The notes under the pieces were generated by a model. The model did not search any database. It worked only from the letters and a program-made list of their open reading frames with translations, and was not told the DNA's origin. Below are positions 53,985 to 64,000 of a stretch of 64,000 nt of DNA, piece after piece (the stretch's first letter is position 1; the number at the start of each line of letters is the position of its first letter). The DNA comes from Helichrysum umbraculigerum. Lineage: Eukaryota; Streptophyta; Magnoliopsida; Asterales; Asteraceae. The stretch lies in NCBI GenBank assembly GCA_949592205.1, contig CATIUR010000012.1:1760501-1824500 (forward strand). The letters run 5' to 3'. Both the position numbers and the translations under genes were made by a program.

Positions 53985-56641
53985 TGTCACACCCCCTATT
54001 TCGAGTTGCGGAAACGAATCGGGTCGGGGCGTGACTAATCAATAACCAAAGCACCAAAAGTATACAGTGAACGACTCTACATGAGACGTTTATAATATAT
54101 TACAAAAGTGGTACAATGTTTTAAAGTCATAAGTCAAACGTTTACAATATACTAGTAAGTTCGCAAAATGAGTTTCGAAGATTTTAATACATAACGTTTA
54201 ACAAAATATAATGCAAGAAAATCTTCATATGTTTGTAAGCATGCGACTCGTACTAATTAGCGTATCCTGCGAACCATCCTACTGTTGAGCACCTGAGAAT
54301 ACAACACTAAAAAGGTCAGCTATAAAGCTCGTGAATCTCACAGGTTTAACATGAACATTGATGTGATCAATATGATTATCTGACGATAATAAAATGTTAT
54401 AAATGAACAATGATTTAAGCAATTTACTCAAACAATGATTTTTAACCAAATAAGGTCACTAAACAATGATTTAAACCAACGCAGGTTTTTTTTTTTTAAA
54501 CAACATGAAATTAAACAAGGGTGAAACCAACGCAGGTTTCGTAACATTGAACAAACCAACGCAGGTTTTTGAACAATGTTCTATTATGATTTTGCATTGC
54601 ACTAAGCTATGGTTCAAGGCCTAACCCGATTTTCTGCCTCCCGAACGGTGTCAACACCCATAACAATTACTAAAATGTTCGTTTTTAACTTGGTTGTAGC
54701 TAGCAACCCGGACGGAGACGTCACTCCCATGATAGATCTATCTTTTAGTAATCGCGCCTTATTAAGTTAATGAACCATACATGATGAGGACTTTCCCGAA
54801 TTAAAACACTTGTGCAATACTCGAACAAGGAAAATCAAGACCAAATAATGGTAGCCAAACAATGTAACTAATATAGTTAACTGAATTAAATAATCATTTA
54901 ATTCCATGAGTTAATAATCAAAATTAACTAATCAAATAACATATGATCACGAAAACAAGTAAGCATTGTATCTCACCCCAATATTTAAAAACAGTAAAAA
55001 TGGGGCTGTGATACTCACCTGAGTCTATCCGAGCAATGAATATATCCAACGAGGAACGTATAGTCCGAAGTCTCCTAGTGTCCTAAACACACGAGATTTC
55101 GTATAAGAGAATGGTCGTTTAATTATCTCATTCATATTAGCGTTTATTTGGTAAGATTATGCCCAAGTGTTCAATAAATATTTTATATTGAAGTTTGTAA
55201 AACGAGTCTGGGCCATTCGTGGCAATTCGAAATCATAATCTCAAATTATAATTATATTTGTGTTCGTATATTATAACTCGTATAAATATATACTTTGTAT
55301 CATTTTTGTATCGTTTTAAATGTTCGCGACTAATTGATTTCGATACTTTTTTTTTTAAGTATTTTTATTTTTATTTTTGAAAAATTCTATTTTTTGGTGT
55401 TACTCGACACGTCTCTTCATTTGAAACGCGACACTTGAATCGTATTTGAAAATTGGAAAAATAACATTTTAGCGACGCTTCTATTTTAGTATAATCAGTT
55501 TTGTAGCGACACTTAATGTCGTCGCTAGACAACTTAGCGACGCTTATCAATTAAATAAGTTATGTCCTGTTCCGAGTTGACCCGCCGGGTTGGGCCACCG
55601 ACCCGCTGATTCCCTGTGCGTTTTTCATCTCCGATTCAAACAATCAAACCACAATTCAGTTTCTAATCCTAATTTTTGAACATAATAACCGATTAAATCA
55701 CTAATACATAATGATTACAAGTTTTTCTAACTTGAATTAATTAGAGAAAACGGAGGATTTCTCACGGTGGAGGTGGTGACCGGAAGTGATGGTGAGGTCC
55801 GACGATGATGATGGTGGTAACCTACTGTTGTTGCTGCTCGTTGGTGTTGTTGTAGATGATGATGATTTTCGAATGGTGGTGATGGCTTCGGTGGTGATGG
55901 TCTCGGTGGTGTGCATCCGAGAGAGAGAGAGAGAGGTGATCGAGATGGTGTGGTGATGAACAAAGATTGGTGATGATGATTAATCTTTGTTGTTGCAGGT
56001 TGTTTGTGTTATTGTTATTTGTTGTTGATCATGTTAAGAGATAGAGATCGAGAGATTTAGATAGATAGATGAAATTGTGAAGAAAAATAAAGAGGAAGCA
56101 AACAAGTGGAACAAAAAAAAAAGTGCGTGAGGTTTGGTCAAAGTCCACCAACCAGATCCACATTTTGTGGATGGTTGGTCCGACTGGCTTATTTTGCAGT
56201 ATTTTTAACCCGTGTTTTGGTACCCGATCGTAATAGTAGTATAATGTTTTTAAACAATAATTTTCTAAATATGAAATCGTATAAGTTTTCAATCGAAGTA
56301 TTTTATAAAAATACTTTTAATGTGATACTAAATTATATCGTTGTTTCACTTTGAACTTACGGATAGTTTTAATTACCCAAAAAGAGTTTTACAAATTTTC
56401 CGAGTACCGTAATATTATTTCTGATAATAATATTCTATTTGGAGATGTTTTGGGACAACTTTTATTTTTATGTTTTCTGAGTGGTTTCAGATTTGTTCGC
56501 GTTGTGATTATTAAATAATCATTTCGTGTTATATATATTTATATATATTATCCGAATACTTTGTTTTTGATTCTTACCGAGTACGAATAATTAAAGTTTA
56601 ATTTGGGACCCAATTTTGGGTTATTTTGACCGGGTGTCACA
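53985..56641 (-). repeat. 5' LTR of the ORF-less derivative (2,657 bp)
   Basis: Near-identical to 48806-51465. Differences seen include G/A changes near the start, a shorter T run near 55349, a shorter AG run near 55921 and a 3-base insertion near 56590. Confidence 0.93.
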
Positions 56642-57091
56642 CACACTATTTTGATTCTTGATTACCAAATTTCCAGTATCCAAGAGTTGTGCTATGGGAT
56701 TGACATTTATGCTCGGTGCAGAGGAGTTTGATGACCAAATGATTGTGCCACTGCTATGTACAAGACACAGGATCCCATGGCTGCCTAATATGACCGTGCC
56801 CGAGGTGTTGTTAAGTGGATTTTTTCTGTTAGCAACCCATACGGCCGTTTGAGGTGATGTGTTCTTAAACCATATCCCCAAGTATCGGTTTTTCGAACTC
56901 CCTGGGCTAAAGAAACCGAGCTCAAATTTTTCGTTTCGTGAAACGATTGTTTCACCATCGGTGATGTTTTGATCAACAGAGATTGTGTCTATTGCTCTAG
57001 AGATTCCAAGAATTAGAAATAAAAAGGTAATGGTCGGGAGTAACATTAGATTTATTAGATTCATATCATTGTATGGGTTCTTTTTTGGCAT
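56642..57091 (-). CDS. Receptor kinase exon 1, 5' part (signal peptide and B-lectin)
   Basis: ATG at 57091; a second ATG ten codons later (MNLINLMLLPTITFLFLILG) gives a better signal peptide start. The mature part has the B-lectin pattern: SRNEKFELGFFSPGSSKNRY, LGIWFKNTSPQTAVWVANR and LLDTGNLVIKN. It is exactly 150 codons to the insertion point, where the last five bases are the duplicated target. Running on into the LTR gives a stop within a few codons. Confidence 0.92.
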
Positions 57092-57399
57092 TAAAAGAAC
57101 AAAAAGTTATCATACTTTCAAAGAATAAAACTTCTAGTTTATATTATTTTATGATTAAAGTTTCTACATCAATAACTTAACGTGGTCACTTTATACGGTT
57201 CACTGGTTTGGTAAAGTCTCTATCAACTAAAGTAGTCAAATTATAGGGGTTATCAAATCGTTCTCGTCTCTTTTCATTATGCTGGAAACTTCCCTTCCAG
57301 TTAGTCAAGTATAATAGTATATGGACCTACGTGTGACTTGTGCACTCGAAATTCTTTATCAAGTTTTGTGGCTTGTGCTATTCTTACTCATTTTTTGTA
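57092..57399 (-). promoter_or_regulatory. Upstream region of the receptor kinase
   Basis: AT-rich, about 300 bp before a MITE. TTTATATTATTTTATG-like sequence near 57137 could hold a TATA element, but none is clear-cut. No gene. Confidence 0.3.
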
Positions 57400-57595
57400 C
57401 TCCCTCCGTCCCAAATTATTTGTCACCAGACAAGAAACACACAGTTTAAGAAAAGTGCATTTATTACTGTTGACCACCAATAGAATTTCATATTTATTAT
57501 TTTAAAGCATTTTGATTGGTTGATTTTGAAAGAGGACAATCATTTTGGGACATACCAAAATGGAAAGATTGACAAATAAAATGGGACGGAGGGAG
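57400..57595. mobile_element. Stowaway-type MITE (196 bp)
   Basis: Terminal inverted repeats CTCCCTCCGTCCC and GGGACGGAGGGAG, flanked by TA on both sides (57398-57399, 57596-57597), are the hallmarks of Stowaway (Tc1/mariner) elements. It lies about 310 bp upstream of the kinase ATG and could influence its promoter. Confidence 0.9.
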
Positions 57596-58846
57596 TATTT
57601 GCTTTCCTTTTCTTCTATGTTCTGTTCCCTGACTAATATATATGAACTATTTTTCAGTTTGGCGATTTTAATGTAGTTGAGATTTGTATTTGATCAAACA
57701 ATAAATTCATATAAAGTAGTATTATAAAGTATGAATTAGGAGATGTAGAATGTACACTGTAACACCCCCAAATTTAATGATTTGCGGAAGCTTGATTTGG
57801 GTGTTACTAATCAATAACAAAGCACAAAGATATATAGTAAACGACTCTATATGCGTCGTTTTAACAAAATATATTGATAATCGAAATGTTTACAACATTC
57901 AAAGCTTTACATAGCTCGAGTTTAAATAAAAGGAGATTTCAGTACATAAGTACTTGTACAAAATATACTAATGCAAGAAAATCTCAATCGTCTGTATGCT
58001 GACTCGAGCTAAAGTCCTGAAGCAGAAACATCCTACTGCTTGGTACCTGCGATATATGCTAAAAGGTCAGCTAAAGGCTGGTGAGCTCACATGTTTGAAA
58101 TCAGTTAATATAGTATGAACCGTAAGATTTAAATAATGAATTGCATCCAGCAATTAAATGATAGTAATCGTGTATACAGCCATGAGCACATAGTTGAGCT
58201 TAACTCGAGGGCCGGGTCCCCTATAGAGAATTCCGGGCGAGGTGCCTCCACGAATGCCTAATCCACATTCGTCTTCCCAAATATTAGTACGTCCGTTTAC
58301 CCGGTTAGTGCTTGCTAACCCGAACGAGGTGGGTCAATCCTATATGGTACCATATACTAATATTCACGCTACAACGTATTAACAACTATGCTGACGGAGG
58401 ACTTTAAATGATTAGTTTCGAAAAACTCATGTAGTATATGAAATGTTTGTACTTGCGTTCACATGTTAAAAGTTGAGCAATATATCACACCCCTGAGTAA
58501 AACAGTAAAAGAGGGGCTATGAGACTCACCTGAGTCTGAAAGCGTTTAAACAAACGTAAGTTGATTAGCCGAGTATGAAGTCCAAAGACTTGTAACCTGA
58601 GGGTGTCCACGACACGCGATGGTTATAATCATGATTGGGTATCTCAACAGATCACCCTTGTAGTTGTTCGTTCAACTATAATGTCCAAAATTCCACTATT
58701 TGGTTGATAAGTTTAAGTATTTGAAAAGTGTATGGCCCGTTGGTGATTATTGGTAATAATGATCTTGACGTTATTTTGTTAGTTTCAAAGTGTTATACAA
58801 GTTTGATGTTTGGTGTGAAATGTGTCTACGAAATCTAAGTACGGGG

Positions 58847-58925
58847 GTCCGGGGGCAGCGCCCCTGGTAGCGGGGTCCAAGGGGCGGCAGCCCCTAGCGG
58901 GGTCCAAGGGGCAGAGCCCCTGGCT
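58847..58925. repeat. GC-rich GGGGTCCAAGGGGC tandem repeat in the solo LTR
   Basis: About three units of roughly 28 bp (CGGGGTCCAAGGGGCGGCAG, then AGCGGGGTCCAAGGGGCAGA) with the reverse motif GCCCCTGG. Strikingly GC-rich in AT-rich surroundings and able to fold on itself. Confidence 0.65.
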
Positions 58926-59085
58926 GGGGTCGAGCTGCCAGGTCAGCTTGGAAAATTTTTATTTCTACCATATTGCTTTGACGAAAAATGCATCTGGATC
59001 CGAATTTGAGTAAAATCCAGTGATAAAATTTTAGGTCTCGACTCTTAGTAAAATCTGTGTTTTCTGGGTTCTGTTTTTGGCGACA

Positions 59086-59395
59086 CTTTGCTAGTGTCGC
59101 TATAGGCGACACTAGTTAGGCGACACTAGGTGAGTGTCGCTACGGACGACACTGGTTAGGCGACACTTGGTGAGTGTCGCTAGATTTCTGATTTTCAATT
59201 TAGGGGCGACACTTGATTAGTGTCGCTAGGGGCGACACTTATAATTTTGGCGTCACTAAGGGAGTGTCGCTAGGATAGATCTGGTTAAGTATTTCAGCGA
59301 CACTTAAGTAGTGTCGCTATAGGGGCGACACTTAGGGTTAGCGACACTTAACTAGTGTCGCTAGTACTGTTTTTGGCACACTAGCGACACTTCCA
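59086..59395. repeat. GCGACACT / AGTGTCGC motif array in the solo LTR
   Basis: About twenty copies of GCGACACT or its reverse AGTGTCGC, often as close inverted pairs, occur in 310 bp. The array sits between the same conserved flanks as the ACGTCGC array at 63820 (CCAACCCTTTTATGG on one side), but the core is CGACAC and not CGACGT. Confidence 0.8.
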
Positions 59396-60288
59396 ACTGT
59401 TCGACGGATTTCGAGTAAAAATCGTGTTTTCGAGTTTCCGATCGGTCCAATATTTTTTACCCAACCCTTTTATGGACATTTTAAGTTGTTACAAACAACT
59501 AAAACGCAAAAACACTTAAAAACGAGAGATTTCGGGATTTGTCAGAAACTTACAAAGTGTCGGATCAAAAATCCGGAAAGATAGGATGATAGATCGTGAT
59601 GCGGTGGTCGTTGTTTTCCAAAGTGCCGAGGTGATTCGAGTGAGTTTCGGGGTGTTATTTAGTGATTTTCGTTGATGATGATAATGGTGGTGGTGTTGGT
59701 GAGTTGAGAGAAAAGGAGGGGAAAGAGAGAGAAAGAAAGAAAATGAAATGAAGAAAGAAAAGGAGATGGTGGGAGGTTAAATCCCCCACCATTTTTAGTC
59801 TGTGCAATGCGCTCCGTGCGGTGTTCGTTTTCTCGTTCGTTTAACGTTAAATAATTATTTTACATATTAAATGGTAAGTTTCAAAATACAATTTATTACG
59901 CGATATTTTATTTAAACATTTTACAAATTTATTTATATTTGAATTATAATCATAAGTTGGTTCGTTTTGTTTGTTTTGCGCGTTTAATCTTTTAAATCAC
60001 TTGATTCTTGTTCGTACGATATGGTTTAATACTTAGAATATTATTAAAATAATATTTTTAACGCAACAGTGTTACTTAATAAAACTGGTCACCAACGTCC
60101 GTATTTTATGGAATCGAAATACATTCGATTTAAATTGCGTACGATTTAATCAAATCGCATTTTCGTGTATATTCAACAATATATATATAATTCGATACAT
60201 TAATTAGCCTAACACAGAACTAATTACATGTATTAACATCTGATTAGGCACTAAATACTAGTCCTAATTTGGCGGGTGTTACATACAC

Positions 60289-62062
60289 TCGTCTGAATTT
60301 ATATAAATCTGGTTTAGAAAATGGTGGGAGTCGAAGGTATATGTTGTGATTTTTTAGTAAAAAATACCAAATGGATGCAATATGATTCGATGGTCCCAAT
60401 CTGATAAAATCATGAGAAATACTAAACTCACACAAATTTTACAAATAAATATTCACAAAATGATGTGGACATGGACATGAACCAATCAAAATTGTTTGTT
60501 TTCTCTCTCTTTTGCTTCTCTCTCATCAAATGATTGGTTCATGTCATTGTCTGGATATCTTTTTGTAACATTTTTGTGACCCTAGCATGCCTTTAAAATT
60601 ATCTGATTGGATAAGTGCATGATAACCGCTAACACCGATTAAATACCCGGAAAATTTATGAGATTTAAGAAAATTGTCCGTTTACTTCTTGTGTTTGTTT
60701 AAAAAATCATGTCCCGTCCTTGAGTTCACAAAATATCACTAGTGATACCTATATCCGTCATTTTCACTCACAATCAGTCCTTGACCCTAATGACGTTACA
60801 AACTTCCATTAAAACTTGTCATGTGCTGGGCATGGAAAGGGTACTTTTGTCTTTTCAGTACGTTCCCACCTTTCCTCATTTAACTTTTTTGTCTTTTCAG
60901 TCATGTGCTCATCAATGAGATCGATTTCGGAAATCTTAAAGCATCTCCTTGTACTTTTTTGCAGTATAATAGAATAAAAGTGCAAAAAAATACACTCCAA
61001 TGTATGTGTTAGGGGCTAATTTTTATGGTCAGGATGTAGGATCCTGAAATCTTTAACTACTGTTTTAATCGCATTCAGGATCTCGGATATGTTCAGAATC
61101 TCATATATATACTCAGGATCCCGGATATGTTCAGTATACAAGGATCATATGTTACTAACCTACGTTTGTTTGTTGTATGCATTGACCAAGTCTTGCAGGA
61201 ATAAGACGTGGGTTAACTCCTCCATGAATAACGGATCGAAGCTAATTCAAATTCAAGAAGGATTCAAGCCAACGTGTGGAATAACAAGTCAATACGGAAG
61301 ACCGGAGGATTAATGATATCTCGGATGATCCCGGATATTTTGGATAATTAGTTATTATGTATTTACTATGAATTTGAGGCAAATGATTGTTCGGAACAAC
61401 TTAATTTTTTGCTCACATACAACTGAAGAACACACACTTATTTCATCGATTCATCACCTTCCTCACCACACACTTTAGATTGATCATAACCTTCCTCACC
61501 ACACATTTTAGATCGATCATTTTGTGTTCTTTCTTTGTATTATCTTTATTTATTTTTAGTAATAAAACTAACAGTGGCAAGGAACGATTGTTCCTTCCTG
61601 AGGTTTTATGCTGGCGATCCATCAGGATTAAGGGTTTTCCTCGTATATCATCGTGTCGTTTTTACTTGATTTCCATTTTTATTACTTTATTTACACTTTC
61701 ATTACTTTTTCGCTACATTTTACTTTGATTATCTTCAAGATTATCTAATGTCACATCAACATTTCACATTTGTGATAAAAACTTTGGTAGCCGACAACGC
61801 TGAGGAATGGGGATTAAACTTGGATTTTCTTTGAATATTCTCAAGCATCTACAACTATACTATCACCTTGGATTAGCGACATTTCTCATTCTAAATAAAA
61901 GTTCTAGAATACTATTTTAATTACTTACTTTATATATTCAAAATATTTACATAACTAAATTGGGTTTTGCTAACGTATACCCTCATAACACACGTTAATG
62001 TGCATTTAATGAAATATATATGGAAGGTAATATATTATTGAAAAATAATACGCCAGAGTATG
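60289..62062. other. Unassigned stretch, possible old LTR remnant
   Basis: No gene that I can support. A possible decayed LTR lies at about 61009-61760: it begins TGTTAGGGGCTAATTTTTA, has repeated ATCTCGGATATGTTCAG and ATCCCGGATATGTTCAG blocks, a repeated CACCTTCCTCACCACACA block (61457-61503) and an AATAAA near 61561, then ACTTTGGTAGCCGACAACGC, which loosely resembles a primer site. The boundaries are not defined. Confidence 0.35.
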
Positions 62063-62070
62063 CTTTGGAG

Positions 62071-62936
62071 TAGGGGTGTTATTCGGACGGATTATTCGGA
62101 TTTCGAATTATTCGGATCGGATTGTTCGGATTTCAGACAATCACAAGTTAATCCGTATTCTTAACTATATAAGAAACAGATTAATCGGATATGGATTAAA
62201 TGGATTCGGATAAGTGTTCGGATTAAACGGTTTCATCCGAATTAGCTCAAGTTGCACGTGTAATATCAATAAATAATAAATTTAACGAATAGTTTATGTT
62301 TATATCAATTATCTAAACAAATATAAGATGTAATAATAGATCATATTATAAGATTTAAATTTCAATTTCAACTTCTAACGTTCTAACATACAATTTAATC
62401 CAAAACAAATTCATGGTATCTAAATTAATTCAAAATCACCTCCAATCTAATCCAAAAAAAGGAGTCTCAAAACAACCAAAAGTTCTTAAATATTCTTTTC
62501 TTGAAATTCATAGCTTTTACAAAATCCAATGTTCAAACATTCATTCTCCAAAACCTGAAAAGCAGTAACTCTTTTTATGTTTTAGTTCATACACAAAGAA
62601 CCATACTTAATAAGATTGAAAACTTAAGTTTATACCTAATTAGTATATAACTATATGATACGGAGTATAATTTAAGATTTAATTTATAATTAATTTTTAT
62701 ACGATATATACGTACATGTATTAATAAAAAGATATTATTTATTAATTAATCCTTATTCGGATTATTCGGATATATCCAAATAATTTAATTTTGATCATTT
62801 ATTCTATCCGTGTAATCCATTTAACGAATCCATAATCCGATTAAGCAATCCATAATCCGAATAATCCTGTACAATTAACCTAAATCGGATTTAGATCAGA
62901 TGGATTATTCGGATTCGGATAAAAGTGACACCCGTA
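62071..62936. mobile_element. hAT-type MITE (866 bp)
   Basis: Ends TAGGGGTGTTATTCGGA and GTGACACCCGTA form imperfect inverted repeats. A perfect 8-bp duplication, CTTTGGAG, flanks it (62063-62070 and 62937-62944), which fits hAT elements. It is dense in ATTCGGAT/ATCCGAAT near both ends, likely transposase sites. No coding sequence. A related copy is at 43509-44325. Confidence 0.85.
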
Positions 62937-62958
62937 CTTTGGAGACGTGCAAATGCAC

Positions 62959-64000
62959 TGTAACACCCGCCAAATTAGGACTAGTAATTAGTGCCTAATC
63001 ATATGTTAATACATGTAATTAGTTCCTTGTTAGGCTAACTAATGTATCTAATTATATATATATTGTTGGATATATATATACGAAAATGCGATTTGGTTAA
63101 ATCGTACGCAATTTAAATTGAATGTATTTCGATTCAATTTAATACGGACGTTGGTGACAAATTTTATTAAATAACGGGTTATTTCAAAAATATTATTATT
63201 AAAATATTTCGTATTCATTCGTATCGTACAATCAGGAATTACATAATTTAAAATGTAAACCGCGCAAACAAATTAACTTACCTTTTTATATATAAAGTGA
63301 TTAGTAAAATATTTAAATTAAAATATCGCGTAATAATTTGCATTTTAAAATGTACCAATTAATGTTTAAAATAATTATTCAACGTGTAAACGACGGAACA
63401 AACGAACACAGCGCGGGGAACGGAGACTGAAGTTGGAGGTTAACACCCCCAACTCCCTCCTTTTTCTTTCATTTTCTTCTTTCTCTTTCTCTCTCTTTCT
63501 CTTTTTCTCTCAAATCTCACCAACCACACCACCTCCTAAAAACACACTAAATCGCAAAATAAACATATCAAACGACTTCGGATCTTCAAGATTTTTAGAG
63601 ATTCACGACCACCGCGACACGATCTATCATCCTATCTTTTCGGAATTCTCATCCGACACTTTGTAAGTTTCCGACAATTCCCGAAATCTCTCGTTTTTAA
63701 ATGTTTTCACTTGTTAGTAGTTTGTAACAACTTATAATGTCCCTATAAGGGTTGGGTAAAAGTTTTGGACCGAACGGAAACCGAAAAACTCGTTTTCGAC
63801 ACATTTTCCGGCCAACAGACCGCTACGTCGCATTTGGCCCAGAATTTATGCGACGTCAGCTTCTACGTCGCAAAACCCCTCGTGACGTCGCATAGTGCGA
63901 CGTCAGTCACAACGTCGCATTAAATTGCGACGTCGCATATAGCGACGTCAGCCTTAACGTCGCCAATACCTCGCCACGTCGCACTTAGCGACGCAAGCCC
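62959..64000 (+). repeat. Ty3 Tekay-type LTR, first part, running off the window
   Basis: Starts TGTAACACCCGCC and matches the solo LTR at 57758-60283 in inverted orientation, and 4311-5380 in direct orientation. It includes the CT-rich leader-like stretch (63450-63515) and a GCGACGT array from about 63820. The end is outside the window, so it may be an element's 5' LTR, a 3' LTR remnant or a solo LTR. Expected left target sequence is TGCAC (62954-62958). Confidence 0.88.
63820..64000 (+). repeat. ACGTCGC / GCGACGT motif array, truncated by the window end
   Basis: At least a dozen ACGTCGC or GCGACGT units in 180 bp, starting at CCGCTACGTCGCATTTGG. The array begins at the same point as that at 5105 (GACCGCTACGTCGCA), and the flanks are conserved. 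Confidence 0.8.

Larger units (their letters stand above)
48806..56641 (-). mobile_element. ORF-less Ty3 Tekay-type derivative inserted in receptor kinase exon 1
   Basis: Two LTRs of about 2.66 kb (48806-51465 and 53985-56641) enclose only 2.5 kb of internal sequence. Perfect 5-bp duplication CACAC (48801-48805, 56642-56646). Minus-strand primer site TGGTATCAGAGCCTAAGG (53981-53964) and polypurine tract AAGGGGAGAA (51475-51466) match the other family members. There is no gag, pol or other ORF: the leader and the 3' internal part are present but all coding sequence is gone. By eye the LTRs differ by only about a dozen substitutions plus repeat-length changes, so insertion is recent. It is the extreme non-autonomous form of the family at 1-6558 and 14582-42900. 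Confidence 0.93.
45678..57091 (-). pseudogene. G-type lectin S-receptor-like serine/threonine kinase, disrupted by an LTR element in exon 1
   Basis: Seven exons on the minus strand follow the standard S-domain receptor kinase layout: signal peptide, B-lectin, S-locus glycoprotein/EGF-like, PAN, transmembrane, kinase, C-terminal tail. Such proteins sit in the plasma membrane and signal by phosphorylation; ligands are mostly unknown. The 7.8-kb element 48806-56641 lies in exon 1 with CACAC duplicated. Across the target the frame is continuous (NQNSV then VWQSFDYPGDT), so the exon was open when hit. Exons 3-7 join in consistent phases. The canonical junction of exon 1 to exon 2 does not keep frame, a possible second lesion. 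The kinase has GEGGFGSVYK, IAVKRL, HRDLKAGNILLD, DFGLAR and SPEYA, all expected of an active enzyme. Intron-rich 3' exons and SD1-type motifs favour the SD1 subfamily. Confidence 0.9.
57758..60283 (-). repeat. Solo LTR of the Ty3 Tekay-type family (2,526 bp)
   Basis: Starts TGTAACACCCCC and ends GGCGGGTGTTACA on the plus strand, with a perfect duplication TACAC (57753-57757 and 60284-60288). No internal region is attached, so it is the product of recombination between two LTRs. On the minus strand its first part matches 62959-64000. It carries a GTGTCGC array (59086-59395), a GGGGTCCAAGGGGC repeat (58870-58920) and a CT/AG-rich leader-like stretch (59700-59770). Confidence 0.93.

Noticed and set aside
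55727..55963. Pro/Ser/His-rich frame of 78 codons on the minus strand
   Set aside because: Read from GGTGGTGATGG and AG repeats in LTR sequence; the sister LTR has a different AG length that shifts the frame.
61089..61728. Two plus-strand frames of 74 and 82 codons
   Set aside because: Composition is low-complexity, no motif, and the region looks like old LTR sequence.
63433..63666. Ser/Phe/Leu-rich 77-codon frame
   Set aside because: Lies in the CT-rich leader-like part of an LTR; matching sequence in sister LTRs does not keep the frame.
1..64000. tRNA, rRNA, snRNA or microRNA genes
   Set aside because: None found by eye: the tRNA-related sequences are primer sites of 12-18 bases only. 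A tRNAscan or Rfam search would be decisive.

Overview
The window looks like a retrotransposon-dense stretch of a flowering-plant nuclear genome. It is AT-rich, with GT-AG introns, a plant S-domain receptor kinase, Ty3/gypsy and Ty1/copia LTR elements, Stowaway and hAT miniature elements, a LINE tail and a Helitron helicase fragment. The gag, LTR and primer-site types would fit an asterid such as a daisy-family plant, but that is inference. The only host-type protein gene I can support is the receptor kinase at 45678-57091, read on the minus strand, and a retrotransposon breaks it.

Layout. 1-6558 is the right part of a chromovirus-like (Tekay-type) Ty3 element on the plus strand, with gag, pol and its 3' LTR. 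It sits inside an Athila-like element on the minus strand (6559-13879) that keeps its 5' LTR, a tRNA-Asp-type primer site and two ORFs but no pol. 13880-14581 holds a GA/CT-rich stretch, a 114-bp fold-back or TRIM-like repeat, and one exon of a Helitron-type helicase gene. The rest of that helicase fragment is at 42901-43311. The 28.3 kb between them is a three-level nest, each level closed by a perfect 5-bp target duplication: a gag-only Tekay derivative (14582-42900, minus, ATATT), holding an Athila-group Ty3 element (19780-39255, plus, CCTAT), whose 3' LTR holds a gag-only copia-type element with LTRs that I read as identical (32144-37828, plus, GAAGC).

42901-64000. After the helicase exons come a hAT-like MITE copy, a LINE 3' remnant, and the seven-exon G-type lectin S-receptor-like kinase. 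Its first exon is split by an ORF-less Tekay derivative (48806-56641, minus, CACAC). Upstream of the kinase are a Stowaway MITE (57400-57595), a solo LTR (57758-60283, TACAC), a largely unassigned stretch, an 866-bp hAT-type MITE with an 8-bp duplication, and the start of another LTR that runs off the window.

Most unusual signal. Several LTRs carry dense arrays of a short motif around GCGAC (ACGTCGC, GTGTCGC, GCGACGC), or a different short motif (GCCGTTCGGCT), apparently in one equivalent slot. The copia-type element carries the same ACGTCGC motif in its LTRs and leader. A second theme is stepwise loss of coding capacity in one Ty3 family: gag+pol, then gag only, then no ORF, then solo LTR. 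All family names come from motifs read by eye; no database search was possible.
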